A DNA stretch of 64,000 bases from Sinorhizobium terangae (lineage in GTDB: Bacteria > Pseudomonadota > Alphaproteobacteria > Rhizobiales > Rhizobiaceae), in NCBI RefSeq assembly GCF_029714365.1, contig NZ_CP121659.1, forward strand, positions 558,001 through 622,000, given 5' to 3'. The notes below the pieces were generated by a model. It ran no database searches, was not told the DNA's origin, and saw only the letters and a list, made by a program, of their open reading frames with translations. Of this stretch, positions 53,847 through 63,909 are shown piece after piece. Position 1 is the first letter of the stretch, and each line of letters begins with the position of its first letter. A program made the position numbers and the translations under genes.

Positions 53847-55349
53847 TCAGCCGTCGATCGTGTCGATGATTTCGGCCGCCTTGCCGGCAGTGACGCGACG
53901 GACGTCCACGTCCTCGCGCCGGCCCGCGAAGAGTTCCGTTGCCATCAGTTGATCGGCGAGGTCCGCCGGCAGCGACAGGATCACCCGGCTTTCTTCCGCA
54001 TGGATGCCGCCGAGCGCGGCGCGCTTGGCGGTGATCATGCCGCCGGCAACCGTGTTGTTGGTATCCGGATCGATCAGGATGAAGGCACCGGTGGTGCGGT
54101 TCTGTTCGTAAGCGTCGAAAATCGCCTGCTCGTCGAAGACGAGATGAACCTTGCCGATGGCGTTCATCGGCAGTTCGTCCGCATGGTTCCACTTGCCGGT
54201 CTTGAGGTCGAGCTGGCTTGCGGGCTGAACCTGCACGCGCTGACGGCGGCTGCCGGATTTCAGCCAATAGCGCTTGCCGGGCTGGATACCCTCCGGCTGA
54301 AGCGCAACGAGCTGGGCATCAAAAGCAAGCCCGGTCATCGGTTGGCTGTCGATTGCTGCGATCATGTCACCGCGCGAGACGTCCACCTGGCGGTCAAGCA
54401 CCAGCGTGATCGCGTCGCCAGCAACGGCGGCATTGCGCACGAGATCGAAGGTGACGATCTTGGTGACATTGGCAACCATGCCCGATGGCAGGATCACGAC
54501 GGAGTCGCCGGGCTTTACCGAGCCGCCGGCAACCGTGCCCTGATAGCCGCGGAAGCTCTCGCCCGGGCGCGAGACGCGCTGCACGGGCAGGCGGAAGCCG
54601 ACGGTCTGCGCAGAGCGCGTCGTTGCGAGCTCCAGAACCTCGATCAGCGTCGGGCCATCGTACCAGGGCATCGAGGCACGGCCGTCATAGACGACGTTCT
54701 CGCCCTTGAGCGCCGAAACCGGGATCGCCGTGACCTGCCGCACGCCGAGCGACAGGGCGAGTTCCTTGAACTCGTGCGAAATCTGCTCGAAGCGGGCGCG
54801 GTCGTAGTTGGTGAGGTCGATCTTGTTGACGGCGAGAACGAACTGGCGGATGCCCATCAGCGTCGCGATCGTTGCGTGGCGGCGGGTCTGCTCCAGAAGG
54901 CCGACGCGCGCATCGACAAGCAGCACGGCGAGATCGGCGGTCGAAGCGCCGGTCGCCATGTTACGGGTGTATTGCTCGTGACCGGGCGTGTCGGCGACGA
55001 TGAAGGAGCGCTTGTCGGTCGAGAAGTAGCGATAGGCGACATCGATGGTAATGCCCTGTTCGCGCTCGGCCTGCAGGCCGTCCAGAAGCAGCGCGAAATC
55101 GGGCAGCCCGAGATCGTTCTGCTTGCCGTTGGAGTCGCGCTGCAGGGTTGCGGCCTGGTCTTCCTTGACCGCCTTGGTGTCCCACAGCAACCGGCCGATC
55201 AGCGTCGATTTGCCGTCGTCGACGCTGCCGCAGGTGATGAGGCGAAGCGGGCGGGAATCGCGCGTGGCGCGCACCGGTTCCTGCGCCGGAAGGGCCACGG
55301 CTTCGGTTGCGTCGTCCAGGGCGGCGTTCGCGATTGCGGGTGCGGTCAT
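53847..55349 (-). CDS. cysN: Sulfate adenylyltransferase subunit 1 (GTPase)
   Basis: Predicted 500 residues. An EF-Tu-like GTPase that drives sulfate activation by CysD: P-loop CGSVDDGKSTLIGRLLWDT, switch ADTPGHEQYTRNM, NKID in AVNKIDLTNYD, then beta-barrel domains. The C-terminal APS kinase (CysC) domain found in NodQ and in some CysN proteins is absent. The start overlaps the cysD stop (ATGA). It is the last gene of cysH-cysD-cysN and is followed by a strong terminator. Confidence 0.96.
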   Translation of the reverse strand: MTAPAIANAALDDATEAVALPAQEPVRATRDSRPLRLITCGSVDDGKSTLIGRLLWDTKAVKEDQAATLQRDSNGKQNDLGLPDFALLLDGLQAEREQGITIDVAYRYFSTDKRSFIVADTPGHEQYTRNMATGASTADLAVLLVDARVGLLEQTRRHATIATLMGIRQFVLAVNKIDLTNYDRARFEQISHEFKELALSLGVRQVTAIPVSALKGENVVYDGRASMPWYDGPTLIEVLELATTRSAQTVGFRLPVQRVSRPGESFRGYQGTVAGGSVKPGDSVVILPSGMVANVTKIVTFDLVRNAAVAGDAITLVLDRQVDVSRGDMIAAIDSQPMTGLAFDAQLVALQPEGIQPGKRYWLKSGSRRQRVQVQPASQLDLKTGKWNHADELPMNAIGKVHLVFDEQAIFDAYEQNRTTGAFILIDPDTNNTVAGGMITAKRAALGGIHAEESRVILSLPADLADQLMATELFAGRREDVDVRRVTAGKAAEIIDTIDG

Positions 55350-56302
55350 CAGAAATATCCCTCGCGTTTTTTCTTTTCCATCGAGCCGGACTGGTCCCGG
55401 TCGATGGCGCGTCCCTGCCGCTCGGAGACGGTCGCGGTTTCAAGTTCGGAAATGATGTCGTCGAGTGTCGTCGCGCCGGAGCGGATTGCTCCCGTCAGCG
55501 GGAAGCAGCCGAGCGTGCGGAAGCGGATCACCTCCTCGCGCTTCACTTCGCCTGGAAGAAGTTCGAGGCGCGGATCTTCGGCAAGGATCATCATGCCGTC
55601 GCGTTCGACGATCGGACGCTTCTTGGCAAAGTAGAGCGGGACGATCGGGATCTCTTCGGCCTGGATGTAGCGCCAGATGTCGACCTCGGTCCAGTTGGAG
55701 AGCGGGAAGGCGCGCACGCTCTCGCCCTTGCGGATCATGCCGTTATAGATGTTCCATAGCTCGGGGCGCTGGTTGCGCGGATCCCAGCGGTGATCGGGGG
55801 TGCGGAACGAATAGATCCGCTCTTTGGCGCGGCTTGCTTCCTCGTCGCGGCGTGCCCCGCCGAATGCGGCATCGTACTGGCCGGCATCGAGCGCCTGGCG
55901 CAGGGCTTCGGTCTTCATGATGTCGGTATAGAGCGCCGAGCCGTGCGAGAAGGGGGTCACATTTTCTGCCGCGCCGCGCGGGTTGGTGTGGACGACCAGA
56001 TCGAGATCGTATTTCTCGACGATCTCGTCGCGAAACGCGATCATCTCCCGGAACTTCCAGCCGGTGTCGACATGAAGCAGCGGGAAGGGCACGCGGCCGG
56101 GATAGAAGGCCTTACGCGCCAAGTGCAAGAGCACGGACGAATCCTTGCCGATCGAATAGAGCATCACGGGGCGCTCGAATTCGGCGGCGACCTCACGGAA
56201 AATGTGGATCGCTTCGTTTTCGAGCGCCTTCAGATGCGGATCGAGCGGCGGTTTCGTGCTCTGCGGATTATGCAGTTCCGTTTCCGGATGGTTATGGGGC
56301 AT
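55349..56302 (-). CDS. cysD: Sulfate adenylyltransferase subunit 2
   Basis: Predicted 317 residues. An ATP pyrophosphatase that makes adenosine phosphosulfate: PP-loop [52 protein letters not shown] and the end [21 protein letters not shown]. The ATG at 56302 ([12 protein letters not shown]) is preferred over a longer frame to 56368. cysH ends 46 bases upstream. Confidence 0.96.
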   Translation of the reverse strand: MPHNHPETELHNPQSTKPPLDPHLKALENEAIHIFREVAAEFERPVMLYSIGKDSSVLLHLARKAFYPGRVPFPLLHVDTGWKFREMIAFRDEIVEKYDLDLVVHTNPRGAAENVTPFSHGSALYTDIMKTEALRQALDAGQYDAAFGGARRDEEASRAKERIYSFRTPDHRWDPRNQRPELWNIYNGMIRKGESVRAFPLSNWTEVDIWRYIQAEEIPIVPLYFAKKRPIVERDGMMILAEDPRLELLPGEVKREEVIRFRTLGCFPLTGAIRSGATTLDDIISELETATVSERQGRAIDRDQSGSMEKKKREGYF

Positions 56303-56348
56303 TTCGAACTCCGGGGGAGGATACTTGTCTCTTGATGCGCAGGTCGTC

Positions 56349-57104
56349 TCAGGCGGCACTGCTGGCATTGGGGATGATGGAGGAGGCCGCTTCCGGCACG
56401 TGCAGGCCGCATTCGCGCTTCTCGTCGTTCTCCCACCACCAGCGTCCGGCGCGCTCCGGCTCGCCGGGCTTTATCGCCCGGGTGCAAGGCTCGCATCCGA
56501 TCGACGGATAGCCGCGGCTGTGAAGCGGGTTGACTGGAATGGCATGGGCCGCGACATGGGCACGGATCGTCTCGATATCCCAGTCCGCGAGCGGATTGAT
56601 CTTGATGAGCCCGCGCTCGATGTCGGCTTCCGCAAATGGAGTCGCCGCACGATTACCCGACTGCCCGCGGCGAAGGCCGGTGATCCAGTAGCTTGCCCCC
56701 TCGAGCGCACGCGCAAGCGGCTTCAGCTTGCGCACGCCGCAACAGGCATGCCTGGCCTCCACGCTTTCGTAGAAACCGTTCATGCCGTACTGCGCCACAA
56801 AGGCGTCGATGTCGGCCTTTTCGGGGTGGAAGCGCTTGATGAGGATTCCATAGGTTTCCTCGGTCTCGTCGATAAGCGCGACAGTCTCGGTGAAGAGGCG
56901 GCCGGTCTTCAGCGTCGCGACATCGATGTCGAGGCGGTTGGTGCCGATCGCGGCCGTGATGACCTGGTCCTCGATACCAAGCGAGGTCGTGAAAACGGCC
57001 CTGCCTTCAAGTCCTGCGATAAGCGCCAGGCGCCCGGCAAGATCGAGGCCTTCGAGCGCTTCGCTGAGGGCTGCCGCTTCGGCTTCGAGGGTTTGCGTGG
57101 TCAT
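56349..57104 (-). CDS. cysH: Adenylyl-sulfate reductase (APS/PAPS reductase)
   Basis: Predicted 251 residues. It reduces APS to sulfite. The paired cysteines [10 protein letters not shown] and GCEPCTRA bind the [4Fe-4S] cluster that marks the APS-type (plant and alphaproteobacterial) enzyme rather than the enterobacterial PAPS type. The catalytic cysteine is in the C-terminal KRECGLHV. Absence of CysC in the operon agrees with direct use of APS. The ATG at 57104 is preferred to a start six residues earlier. First gene of the operon; two dyads lie upstream. Confidence 0.95.
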   Translation of the reverse strand: MTTQTLEAEAAALSEALEGLDLAGRLALIAGLEGRAVFTTSLGIEDQVITAAIGTNRLDIDVATLKTGRLFTETVALIDETEETYGILIKRFHPEKADIDAFVAQYGMNGFYESVEARHACCGVRKLKPLARALEGASYWITGLRRGQSGNRAATPFAEADIERGLIKINPLADWDIETIRAHVAAHAIPVNPLHSRGYPSIGCEPCTRAIKPGEPERAGRWWWENDEKRECGLHVPEAASSIIPNASSAA

Positions 57105-57184
57105 GGCTACATCCCGTTGCAATTTGCACGGAATATCGCAGCCGTTCGTGACAAATGACAGAAAAACGGATTTCTATTGCTCAA

Positions 57185-57211
57185 GGATCAGAGCAAATAT
57201 CTCTCTGATCC
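57185..57211. promoter_or_regulatory. 9-bp inverted repeat upstream of cysH
   Basis: GGATCAGAG (57185-57193) and CTCTGATCC (57203-57211) are perfect inverted arms with a 9-base spacer, 81-107 bases before the cysH start. A transcription factor site for sulfur control is inferred; the regulator is not known. Confidence 0.45.
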
Positions 57212-57229
57212 CTAAAGTTCTAAGAAAAC

Positions 57230-57244
57230 CTAGTAATTTAGTAG
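57230..57244. promoter_or_regulatory. CTAnTAAnTTAnTAG dyad upstream of cysH
   Basis: CTAGTAATTTAGTAG is palindromic at all but the centre and the fourth positions. It lies 126-140 bases before cysH in an unusually A/T-rich stretch. The form is reminiscent of Rrf2-type operators, which is only a suggestion. Confidence 0.35.
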
Positions 57245-57390
57245 ATTAATCTTGCGGGAAGGGCGTGGCACGTTGCACCCGAGAGCACCGGCCCATGCTC
57301 GCCATTCAAGAATAGTTGAATGCTCTGTCCTTTCATTGCGCCTGCTCCAGGTTCAGGCTGATCTCGCGATCCATTGAAAGGAGACAAGTG

Positions 57391-57778
57391 ATGGCCAGGT
57401 CCTTACCTGCTCGCATGCTCGGGGGGGGGAGCTCTGGGGCTCTTGCTTGTGACGGGAGCGTACGCGCACCACGGCTGGTCCTGGGCGGAGGCCGATCAGA
57501 TCGAGCTTTCCGGGACGATCCAGGAAATCTCCATGGCTCCGCCGCATCCGACGCTGGACGTCGCGACGGAGAATGACGGCCTCTGGCGGGTCGAGCTCGC
57601 AAACCTCCGCCAGACAGAGCGGTCGGGCTTTGTCGAGGGCGTGGCGAAAGTCGGCGATCCGGTGGTGGCCCTCGGAAACCGTTCGCTCGACCATAATGAA
57701 AAGCGGATGAAAGCCGTTCGAATCACGGTGGCCGGAAAAGTCTACGACATCTATCCCGACCGGATACAGACGAATTGA
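57391..57778 (+). CDS. DUF6152-like exported protein, frameshifted in a G9 tract
   Basis: The gene starts at ATG 57391 (AAGGAGAC upstream) with MARSLPARMLGG, but after nine G (57421-57429) the frame is lost. Reading eight G gives a perfect signal peptide (MLGGGALGLLLVTGAYA) running into HHGWSWAEADQIELSGTIQEISMAPPHPTLDV... to the stop at 57776-57778, about 128 residues. HHGW at the mature start and the small beta-fold match the DUF6152 group. Either the tract is a sequencing or slippage error or the gene is switched off in this copy. A small membrane protein follows, as usual for the family. Confidence 0.75.
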
Positions 57779-57786
57779 CGAGCGGC

Positions 57787-58263
57787 ATGGAGGCGGTGGA
57801 GTGGATCGGCACCCTGCCTTTCGCGGTGGCGATACGGCGTTCCGCGCTCCTCTACCTCTTCGTGAACGCCGCCCATATCCTGTCGATCGGAATAGTCGTC
57901 GGCGCGATCCTGCCGCTCGATCTGCGCCTCATCGGGTTCTTCGGCAAGGTGCCGGTCGCGACGATCGGGCCGTACCTTTCGCGCGCCGCTGCAACCGGCG
58001 TGATCCTCGCGATCGTCACGGGCTTCTGCCTTTTCAGCGTCCGCCCGCTTGAATATGCAGGCAACGCTGCCTTCCTGACAAAGATCACGCTGCTCGTACT
58101 GGGCATCGTCAACGCGGTTTTGCTGCATCTGACGCCGCAGTGGCGCGCCGTCGTCAAAGGCGGACCGCTCTCCTGGAGAGTCCGCCTTTCGGCGCTCATT
58201 TCCATGGCGGTCTGGACAGGAGCGGTTCTTGCTGGCCGCTGGATCGGTTTCCTTTCGGAGTAG
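57787..58263 (+). CDS. Small four-helix membrane protein (DUF6644-like)
   Basis: Predicted 158 residues with four hydrophobic helices (LLYLFVNAAHILSIGIVVGAILPLDLRL, LSRAAATGVILAIVTGFCLFSV, AFLTKITLLVLGIVNAVLLHL, LSALISMAVWTGAVLAGRWIGFL). One His (NAAHIL) and an arginine near the first helix resemble small haem-binding or cupredoxin-linked membrane proteins. Function unknown. The ATG at 57787 is 8 bases after the DUF6152 stop, so it is likely co-expressed. Confidence 0.78.
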   Translation: MEAVEWIGTLPFAVAIRRSALLYLFVNAAHILSIGIVVGAILPLDLRLIGFFGKVPVATIGPYLSRAAATGVILAIVTGFCLFSVRPLEYAGNAAFLTKITLLVLGIVNAVLLHLTPQWRAVVKGGPLSWRVRLSALISMAVWTGAVLAGRWIGFLSE

Positions 58264-58327
58264 GTTACTCGTGGGGAGGGGGTGGGGAGGGGGCTTGTCC
58301 CCAAGGCGCGCGCCTCAACTCTTTGTC

Positions 58328-59977
58328 TTACCGGTCGCTTAACGCCCAGCGTGGATTGATCCAGGGCTCCTGGTTGGAGCGGGCGAGGGGCTGCCTGCCG
58401 AGGATGTGGTCGGCCGCCTTCTCGCCTGTCATGATCGAGGGCCCGTTGAGGTTGCCGTAGGTGACATGCGGGAAGATCGAGGAGTCGGCGACGCGCAAGC
58501 CATCGACGCCGATCACCCGTGTTTCCGGATCGACTACCGCCATCGGGTCGTCCTTGGCGCCCATCTTGCAGGTGCCACAGGGGTGATAGGCGCTTTCGAG
58601 ATGTTCGCGCAGGAAGGAATCGATCTCGTCGTCCGTCTGGACCTTGTCGCCCGGCTGGATTTCCGGTCCGCGATACTGGTCGAAGGCCTTCTGGCCGAAG
58701 ATCTCGCGCGTCAGCCGCACGCAGTGGCGGAATTTCTCCCAATCCTCCGGGTGGCTCATATAATTGAAGCGGATCACCGGATCGGACTTCGGGTCGGACG
58801 AGCGAAGGGTGACGCTGCCGCGCGACTTCGACAGGTTGTAGCCGACATGCACCTGGAAGCCGTGCGTGTTGGCCGCGGCCTTGCCGTCGTAGCTGATCGC
58901 CACCGGCAGGAAATGGTACTGGATGTCAGGCTGTTTGATGCCCGGCGCCGACCGCAGGAAGGCGCAGGCCTCGAACTGGTTGGAAACACCGAGGCCTCTC
59001 TTGAAGAGCAGCCATTGCGCGCCGGCGACGCCTTGCCAGAACCACGGCAGCCAGGAGTAAAGCGAGACCGGCTTGGTGCTTACCTGCTGGAAGTAGAACT
59101 CCATGTGATCCTGGAGGTTCTGGCCGACGCCCGGCCGGTCGGCCTTCACCTCGATCCCCATCTCCTTCAGATGCGCCGCCGGACCGATGCCGGAGAGCAT
59201 CAACAGCTTCGGCGAGTTGAAGGACGAGGCCGACACGATCACCTCGCGATTGGCCTTCACCACCTCGGTCCGGCCATTGCGCTCGATCTCCACACCGGTC
59301 GCGCGGCCGTTCTCGACGACGACCTTGTGGGCGAGGCAGCGGATCAGTTCGACATTCGGACGCTTCAGCGCCGGCTTGAGATAGGCGGAGGCTGCCGACC
59401 AGCGCCGGCCTTGCCAGGTCGTCTGCTCCATCAGGCCGAAGCCTTCCTGCTTGGAGCCGTTATAGTCGTCGGTGAGTTCGAACCCCGCCTGCTGTCCTGC
59501 CTGGATGAAGGCATGAAAGAGCGGGTTCCTGACGCTGCCGCGCTGGATGTGCAGCGGCCCCTGCGTGCCGCGCCAGCCGTCTTCGCCGCCGTGCGAATGT
59601 TCCATCCGCTTGAAATAGGGCAGCACGTCCGCATAGGCCCAGCCCTGGGCGCCCAACTCTTCCCAGCGATTGAAGTCCTCCGCGTGGCCGCGCACATAGA
59701 CCATGCCGTTGATCGAGGAGGAACCGCCGATCACCTTGCCGCGCGGCGCGGTGATGCGCCGGTTGTTGAGGTTCGGCTCGGGTTCCGAAAGGTAGCCCCA
59801 ATTGTAGCGGTTCATGCTCATCGGCCAGGCGAGTGCTGCCGGCATCTGGATGAACGGGCCGACGTCCGAGCCGCCGAACTCCAGCACGATGACGGAATGC
59901 TTGCCGTCCTCCGACAGGCGATAGGCGAGCGCCGAGCCCGCCGAACCGGAACCGATGATGACAAAATCTGCCTGCAT
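58328..59977 (-). CDS. betA: Choline dehydrogenase
   Basis: Predicted 549-residue GMC flavoprotein oxidising choline to betaine aldehyde. FAD-binding [19 protein letters not shown] starts at residue 6, GMC signatures are [26 protein letters not shown] and [15 protein letters not shown], and the catalytic His/Asn region is [12 protein letters not shown] with [19 protein letters not shown]. The ATG at 59977 gives MQADFVIIG. Last gene of betICBA, separated from betB by RIME-like repeat copy C. Confidence 0.96.
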   Translation of the reverse strand: MQADFVIIGSGSAGSALAYRLSEDGKHSVIVLEFGGSDVGPFIQMPAALAWPMSMNRYNWGYLSEPEPNLNNRRITAPRGKVIGGSSSINGMVYVRGHAEDFNRWEELGAQGWAYADVLPYFKRMEHSHGGEDGWRGTQGPLHIQRGSVRNPLFHAFIQAGQQAGFELTDDYNGSKQEGFGLMEQTTWQGRRWSAASAYLKPALKRPNVELIRCLAHKVVVENGRATGVEIERNGRTEVVKANREVIVSASSFNSPKLLMLSGIGPAAHLKEMGIEVKADRPGVGQNLQDHMEFYFQQVSTKPVSLYSWLPWFWQGVAGAQWLLFKRGLGVSNQFEACAFLRSAPGIKQPDIQYHFLPVAISYDGKAAANTHGFQVHVGYNLSKSRGSVTLRSSDPKSDPVIRFNYMSHPEDWEKFRHCVRLTREIFGQKAFDQYRGPEIQPGDKVQTDDEIDSFLREHLESAYHPCGTCKMGAKDDPMAVVDPETRVIGVDGLRVADSSIFPHVTYGNLNGPSIMTGEKAADHILGRQPLARSNQEPWINPRWALSDR

Positions 59978-60009
59978 AAGCGTTGTCTTTCTTCTACGTA
60001 TCTGCGGTG

Positions 60010-60121
60010 TGCCCCTCATCCGGCTGCCGCCGCCTTCTCCCCGCTTGCGGGGAGAAGGGATATGCCGTGCCGCGCCAGTCCCCTCTCCCCGCCTGCGGGG
60101 AGAGGGTTAGGGTGAGGGGCA
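60010..60121. repeat. RIME-like palindromic repeat, copy C (two hairpins)
   Basis: The hairpins CCTTCTCCCCGC/GCGGGGAGAAGG (60033-60058) and CCCTCTCCCCGC/GCGGGGAGAGGG (60081-60106) are enclosed by outer arms GCCCCTCA (60011) and TGAGGGGC (60113). The complete element sits between betB and betA inside the operon. Confidence 0.8.
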
Positions 60122-60131
60122 GAATTGCAAT

Positions 60132-61595
60132 TCAGTACGGCGCCTCGACCTTCCCCATGCCGACATAGACGGTCTTGAGCTCGGTGTAGTGGTTGAGCGC
60201 CGCGACCGAATTCTCCCGCCCGAAGCCCGATTGTTTCGAGCCGCCGAACGGGATCTCGACCGGGCAGAGGTTGTAGGTGTTGATCCAGAGCGTACCCGCC
60301 TCGAGCTGGTCGACCACCCGATGCGCGCGGGTGATGTCGGCGGTGAAGACACCGGCGGAAAGGCCGAATTCGGTGGCGTTGGCGCGGGCGACGACCTCCG
60401 CCTCATCGTCGAAGTCGAGCACGCACATCACCGGCCCGAAGATCTCCTCCCGCGCGATCGTCATCTCGTCGGTGACGTCGGCGAAGACGGTGGGCTGGAT
60501 ATAGGTTCCGTCAGCGCTGACGGCGTTCGGAATGCCGCCGCCGGTCACCAGCCGCGCGCCCTCCGCCTTGCCCTTCTCGATATAGGAGAAGACCTTGTCG
60601 CGCTGTGCCTTCGAAACCATGGGCCCAAGCTGTGTCGCCTCGTCCATCGGGTCGCCGATGACGATCGCCTCGGTGCGCGCCTTAAGCCGCGCCAGGAACG
60701 TTTCCTTGACCTTCCGCTGCACGAAGACGCGGGTGCCGTTCGAGCAGACCTGGCCGGTCGAGTAGAAGTTGCCGAGCATGGCACCGCCGATCGCGCTTTC
60801 GAGATCGGCATCGTCGAAGACGATCAGCGGCGACTTGCCGCCGAGCTCCATGGTGACGTGCTTGAGCTCCGCCGCGGCGGCCCCTGCGACTTTTTTGCCC
60901 GTCGGCACCGAGCCGGTCAGCGACACCTTGGCGACGTCGGGGTGATTGACGAGCAGGGGGCCGGTCGACCGATCGCCCTGGATGACGTTGTAGAGCCCCT
61001 TTGGCAGGCCGGCTTCGACCAGGATCTCGGCGATCTTCAGCGCCCCAAGCGGCGTGTTTTCCGACGGCTTGAAGACCATGGCATTGCCGGCGGCGAGTGC
61101 CGGCGCGCCCTTCCAGCAGGCGATCTGCTGTGGATAGTTCCAGGCGCCGATGCCGACGCAGACGCCGAGCGGCACCCGCTTGGTGTAGGCGAAGTCGCCG
61201 CCGAGCGGGATATAGTCGCCATTGAGCGCGGCGGGCGCGACGCCGCCGAAGAACTCGAAGCTGTCGGCGCCCGAGGTCGGGTCGGCGACGATCGTCTCCT
61301 GGATCGGCTTGCCGGTGTCGAGTGTTTCCAGTTCGGAGAGCTCGCGGTTGCGCTCGCGCATGATCTCGGCGGCGCGCTTGAGGATGCGGCCGCGTGCCGT
61401 CGGGCTCATCGCAGCCCATTCCGGCTGCGCCCGTTTCGCTGCGGCGATCGCCTTTTCGACGATCGCAGGCGTCGCCGCATGAAGCCGGGCGATCACCTCG
61501 CCGGTCGCCGGATAGATGCTCTCGATCACCGTGCCGGCGGTGTCCTCGACATAGTCACCGTCGATGAAGTGCGACGCTTTCGGTTGGGCTCTCAT
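60132..61595 (-). CDS. betB: Betaine aldehyde dehydrogenase
   Basis: Predicted 487 residues. NAD(P)-dependent oxidation of betaine aldehyde to glycine betaine. Catalytic Glu in [18 protein letters not shown], Cys in [20 protein letters not shown] loop [17 protein letters not shown] and [16 protein letters not shown] are present. The C-terminal [33 protein letters not shown] is typical of BetB. The ATG at 61595 is one base from the betC stop, so they are translated together. Confidence 0.96.
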   Translation of the reverse strand: MRAQPKASHFIDGDYVEDTAGTVIESIYPATGEVIARLHAATPAIVEKAIAAAKRAQPEWAAMSPTARGRILKRAAEIMRERNRELSELETLDTGKPIQETIVADPTSGADSFEFFGGVAPAALNGDYIPLGGDFAYTKRVPLGVCVGIGAWNYPQQIACWKGAPALAAGNAMVFKPSENTPLGALKIAEILVEAGLPKGLYNVIQGDRSTGPLLVNHPDVAKVSLTGSVPTGKKVAGAAAAELKHVTMELGGKSPLIVFDDADLESAIGGAMLGNFYSTGQVCSNGTRVFVQRKVKETFLARLKARTEAIVIGDPMDEATQLGPMVSKAQRDKVFSYIEKGKAEGARLVTGGGIPNAVSADGTYIQPTVFADVTDEMTIAREEIFGPVMCVLDFDDEAEVVARANATEFGLSAGVFTADITRAHRVVDQLEAGTLWINTYNLCPVEIPFGGSKQSGFGRENSVAALNHYTELKTVYVGMGKVEAPY

Positions 61596-61596
61596 G

Positions 61597-63135
61597 TCAT
61601 TCTCCCCGCGGGTAGCGTTTGGACTCCTCGAGGTTGTCGAGGTTCATGTGGTTGCGCATGTAGCGCTCGGATGCCCTCTGCAGCGGCTGGTGGTCCCACG
61701 GGTAATAGGCGCCGTTTCTGAGCGCCTCGTAGACCACCCAGCGCCGCGCCTGGCTTTCGCGCACGGCCGCGTCGAAGGTCTCCATGTCCCAGTGGGCGGC
61801 GCGCATGTCGCGGAAGGCCCTGAGCGTCGCCTGATCGACAGGCCCGCGCGGGTTCTCCGCAAGATTGGTGAGTTCCAGCGGATCTGCCTCAAGGTCGTAA
61901 AGCTGGTCCGGGTCGAGCGCGCAGTGGACATATTTCCACTTGCCTTCGCGGATGGCGACGAGTGGCGCATAGGAGGCTTCCGCCGCATATTCCATCAACA
62001 CTGGTTCCGTGCGCTCCGCACCGTTTACCATCGGCAGAAGGCTGATGCCGTCCGTCCAGGGCTTTACCTCGTCCATGGAGATGCCGGCGAGATCGGCAAG
62101 CGTCGGCGTTACGTCGAGGTTCGAGGTCGGCGTCAGATGCAGGCCGGCCGTGACACCCGGTCCAGCGATCATCAGCGGCACGCGCGCCGAGCCTTCGAAG
62201 AAGTTCATCTTGAACCACAGGCCCCTCTCGCCGAGCATATCGCCGTGGTCGGAGCAAAAGAGGATGAGCGTGTCATCGAGCATCCGCGTGCGCGTGAGCG
62301 TGTCGATGAGCTCTCCCACCTTTTCGTCGAGATAGGAGATGTTGGCGAAATAGGCCCGCCGCGACCGGCGAATATTCTCCTCGGTCAACTCGAAGTTATC
62401 GTAGTCGCAGGAGAGCATGATGCGCCGAGAATGCGGGTCCTGCTGATCGACGGGGAGCGCGCCGACCTCCGGCAGCAGTTGCTCGCATTTCTCGTAGAGA
62501 TCCCAGAACTTGCGCCGTGCGACGTAGGGATCGTGCGGGTGGGTGAAGGAAACGGTAAGGCACCAGGGACGGCGGCTTTCGTCGTCACTCTCGCGCGAGA
62601 GCTGGTAGAGCTTCTGGTTCGCGAGGAACGCCACCTCGTCGTCATATTCCATCTGGTTGGTGATTTCCGCCACACCGGCGCCGGTGACGGAACCGAGGTT
62701 GTGATACCACCAGTCGATCCGTTCGCCGGGCTTGCGGTAATCCGGCGTCCAGCCGAAATCGGCCGGATAGATGTCGGTCGTCAGGCGCTCTTCGAAGCCA
62801 TGCAACTGATCCGGCCCGACGAAATGCATCTTGCCGGAAAGCGCGGTGTAGTAGCCGGCCCGGCGCAGATGGTGCGCATAGGTCGGGATCGACGACTGGT
62901 ACTCGGCGGCGTTGTCGTAGACGCGGGTGCGGCTCGGCAATTGGCCGGCCATGAAGGACGCGCGGGCGGGAGCACACAACGGCGACGACGTGTAATTGTT
63001 GCGGAAGCGCGCCGAGCGCTTGGCGAGCGCCTTCAGGTTCGGCGCATGCAGGAACTCGGCGGGGCCGTCCGGAAAAAGCTTTCCGTTCAACTGGTCCACC
63101 ATGATGATCAGAATATTGGGCTTCCCGGCAGTCAC
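61597..63135 (-). CDS. betC: Choline sulfatase
   Basis: Predicted 512 residues. It hydrolyses choline-O-sulfate to choline and sulfate. The sulfatase signature [26 protein letters not shown] (about residues 51-76) holds Cys in C-x-P-x-R, to be converted to formylglycine. The N-terminal [18 protein letters not shown] gives metal ligands and [20 protein letters not shown] a later metal site. The C-terminal extension matches choline sulfatases. It lets the cell use a plant and seaweed osmolyte as an osmoprotectant source. Confidence 0.96.
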   Translation of the reverse strand: MTAGKPNILIIMVDQLNGKLFPDGPAEFLHAPNLKALAKRSARFRNNYTSSPLCAPARASFMAGQLPSRTRVYDNAAEYQSSIPTYAHHLRRAGYYTALSGKMHFVGPDQLHGFEERLTTDIYPADFGWTPDYRKPGERIDWWYHNLGSVTGAGVAEITNQMEYDDEVAFLANQKLYQLSRESDDESRRPWCLTVSFTHPHDPYVARRKFWDLYEKCEQLLPEVGALPVDQQDPHSRRIMLSCDYDNFELTEENIRRSRRAYFANISYLDEKVGELIDTLTRTRMLDDTLILFCSDHGDMLGERGLWFKMNFFEGSARVPLMIAGPGVTAGLHLTPTSNLDVTPTLADLAGISMDEVKPWTDGISLLPMVNGAERTEPVLMEYAAEASYAPLVAIREGKWKYVHCALDPDQLYDLEADPLELTNLAENPRGPVDQATLRAFRDMRAAHWDMETFDAAVRESQARRWVVYEALRNGAYYPWDHQPLQRASERYMRNHMNLDNLEESKRYPRGE

Positions 63136-63186
63136 GTCGTTGATTCCTCGATTGTTCGAATTACAGTTTTGCGGTGCGGGCGATCG

Positions 63187-63233
63187 CGCCTCATCCGGCT
63201 GCCGCCACCTTCTCCCCGCTTGCGGGGAGAAGG
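63187..63233. repeat. RIME-like palindromic repeat, copy D
   Basis: CCTTCTCCCCGC (63208-63219) and GCGGGGAGAAGG (63222-63233) pair perfectly, preceded by CCTCATCCGGCTGCCGCCA exactly as in copy C. It lies between betI and betC. Confidence 0.8.
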
Positions 63234-63245
63234 CTAGTCCTCGGG

Positions 63246-63857
63246 TTAAACCCCAGAAGAGGGGCGACTTCCGTCGTCCGTCGCCCGCAAATGCGCATTT
63301 ACATAGTCCTCGGTCAGCGCGATCGAAGCTTCGATGCTGATCGGAGCCGAGCGCAGACTCTGGCGGATATAGAGTCCGTCGATCATCGCAGCCGCGCCCT
63401 CGGCGATGCGTTCCGCGTCATCGAAAGCGCAAAGCAGCTTAAGGCTCGCCAACAGATTGGAACGCAGCCGTCGCGCGTAGATCACGAGGAGACGGCGAAC
63501 GTCCTCCGAGCGCTGCGCCTCGGAATAAAAAGCGAGCCAGGCAGCGATCGTCTCTGGCGCGAACTGCTCGGCCCTGAAGCTCACGCGGATCAGTGCACTC
63601 AGCTTTTCGCGCGGCGTCTTCGCGGTCTGAAGCGCAGCGACCGCGTCGTCGCGCAGTTGCGCCAGGAGACTGCGGATCGTTGCGATCAACAATTGATCCT
63701 TGCTGCCGAAGTAGTGGTGCGCGAGCGCCGGCGAGACGCCGGCGGTTCTGGCAATATCCGACATGGTGACCGAGAGCGTGCCTTGGTCGCCGATCACGCG
63801 CAGCGCCGCGTCCACCAATGCCTTTCGCCGTACAGGCTCCATCCCGATTTTCGGCAT
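63246..63857 (-). CDS. betI: TetR-family repressor BetI
   Basis: Predicted 203 residues. BetI N-terminus PKIGMEPVRRKALVDAALRVIGDQGTLSVTMSDIARTAGVSPALAHHYFGSKDQLLIAT is a TetR helix-turn-helix, and the C-terminal ligand domain has AWLAFYSEAQRSEDVRRLLVIYARRLRSNLL. It represses the bet operon and is relieved by choline. The ATG at 63857 with GGAG upstream is preferred to the longer frame to 63905, which would run into the operator. First gene of betI-betC-betB-betA. Confidence 0.95.
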   Translation of the reverse strand: MPKIGMEPVRRKALVDAALRVIGDQGTLSVTMSDIARTAGVSPALAHHYFGSKDQLLIATIRSLLAQLRDDAVAALQTAKTPREKLSALIRVSFRAEQFAPETIAAWLAFYSEAQRSEDVRRLLVIYARRLRSNLLASLKLLCAFDDAERIAEGAAAMIDGLYIRQSLRSAPISIEASIALTEDYVNAHLRATDDGSRPSSGV

Positions 63858-63889
63858 CCGAAACTCCCTCGACTCCTTCCAGTTTATTT

Positions 63890-63909
63890 TTGATTGACTC
63901 ATCAATCAA
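63890..63909. promoter_or_regulatory. BetI operator
   Basis: TTGATTGA-N4-TCAATCAA, a perfect inverted repeat 33-52 bases before the betI start. It matches the form of known BetI sites and should mediate autorepression of the operon. The surrounding T/A tracts suggest a promoter overlaps it. Confidence 0.8.
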
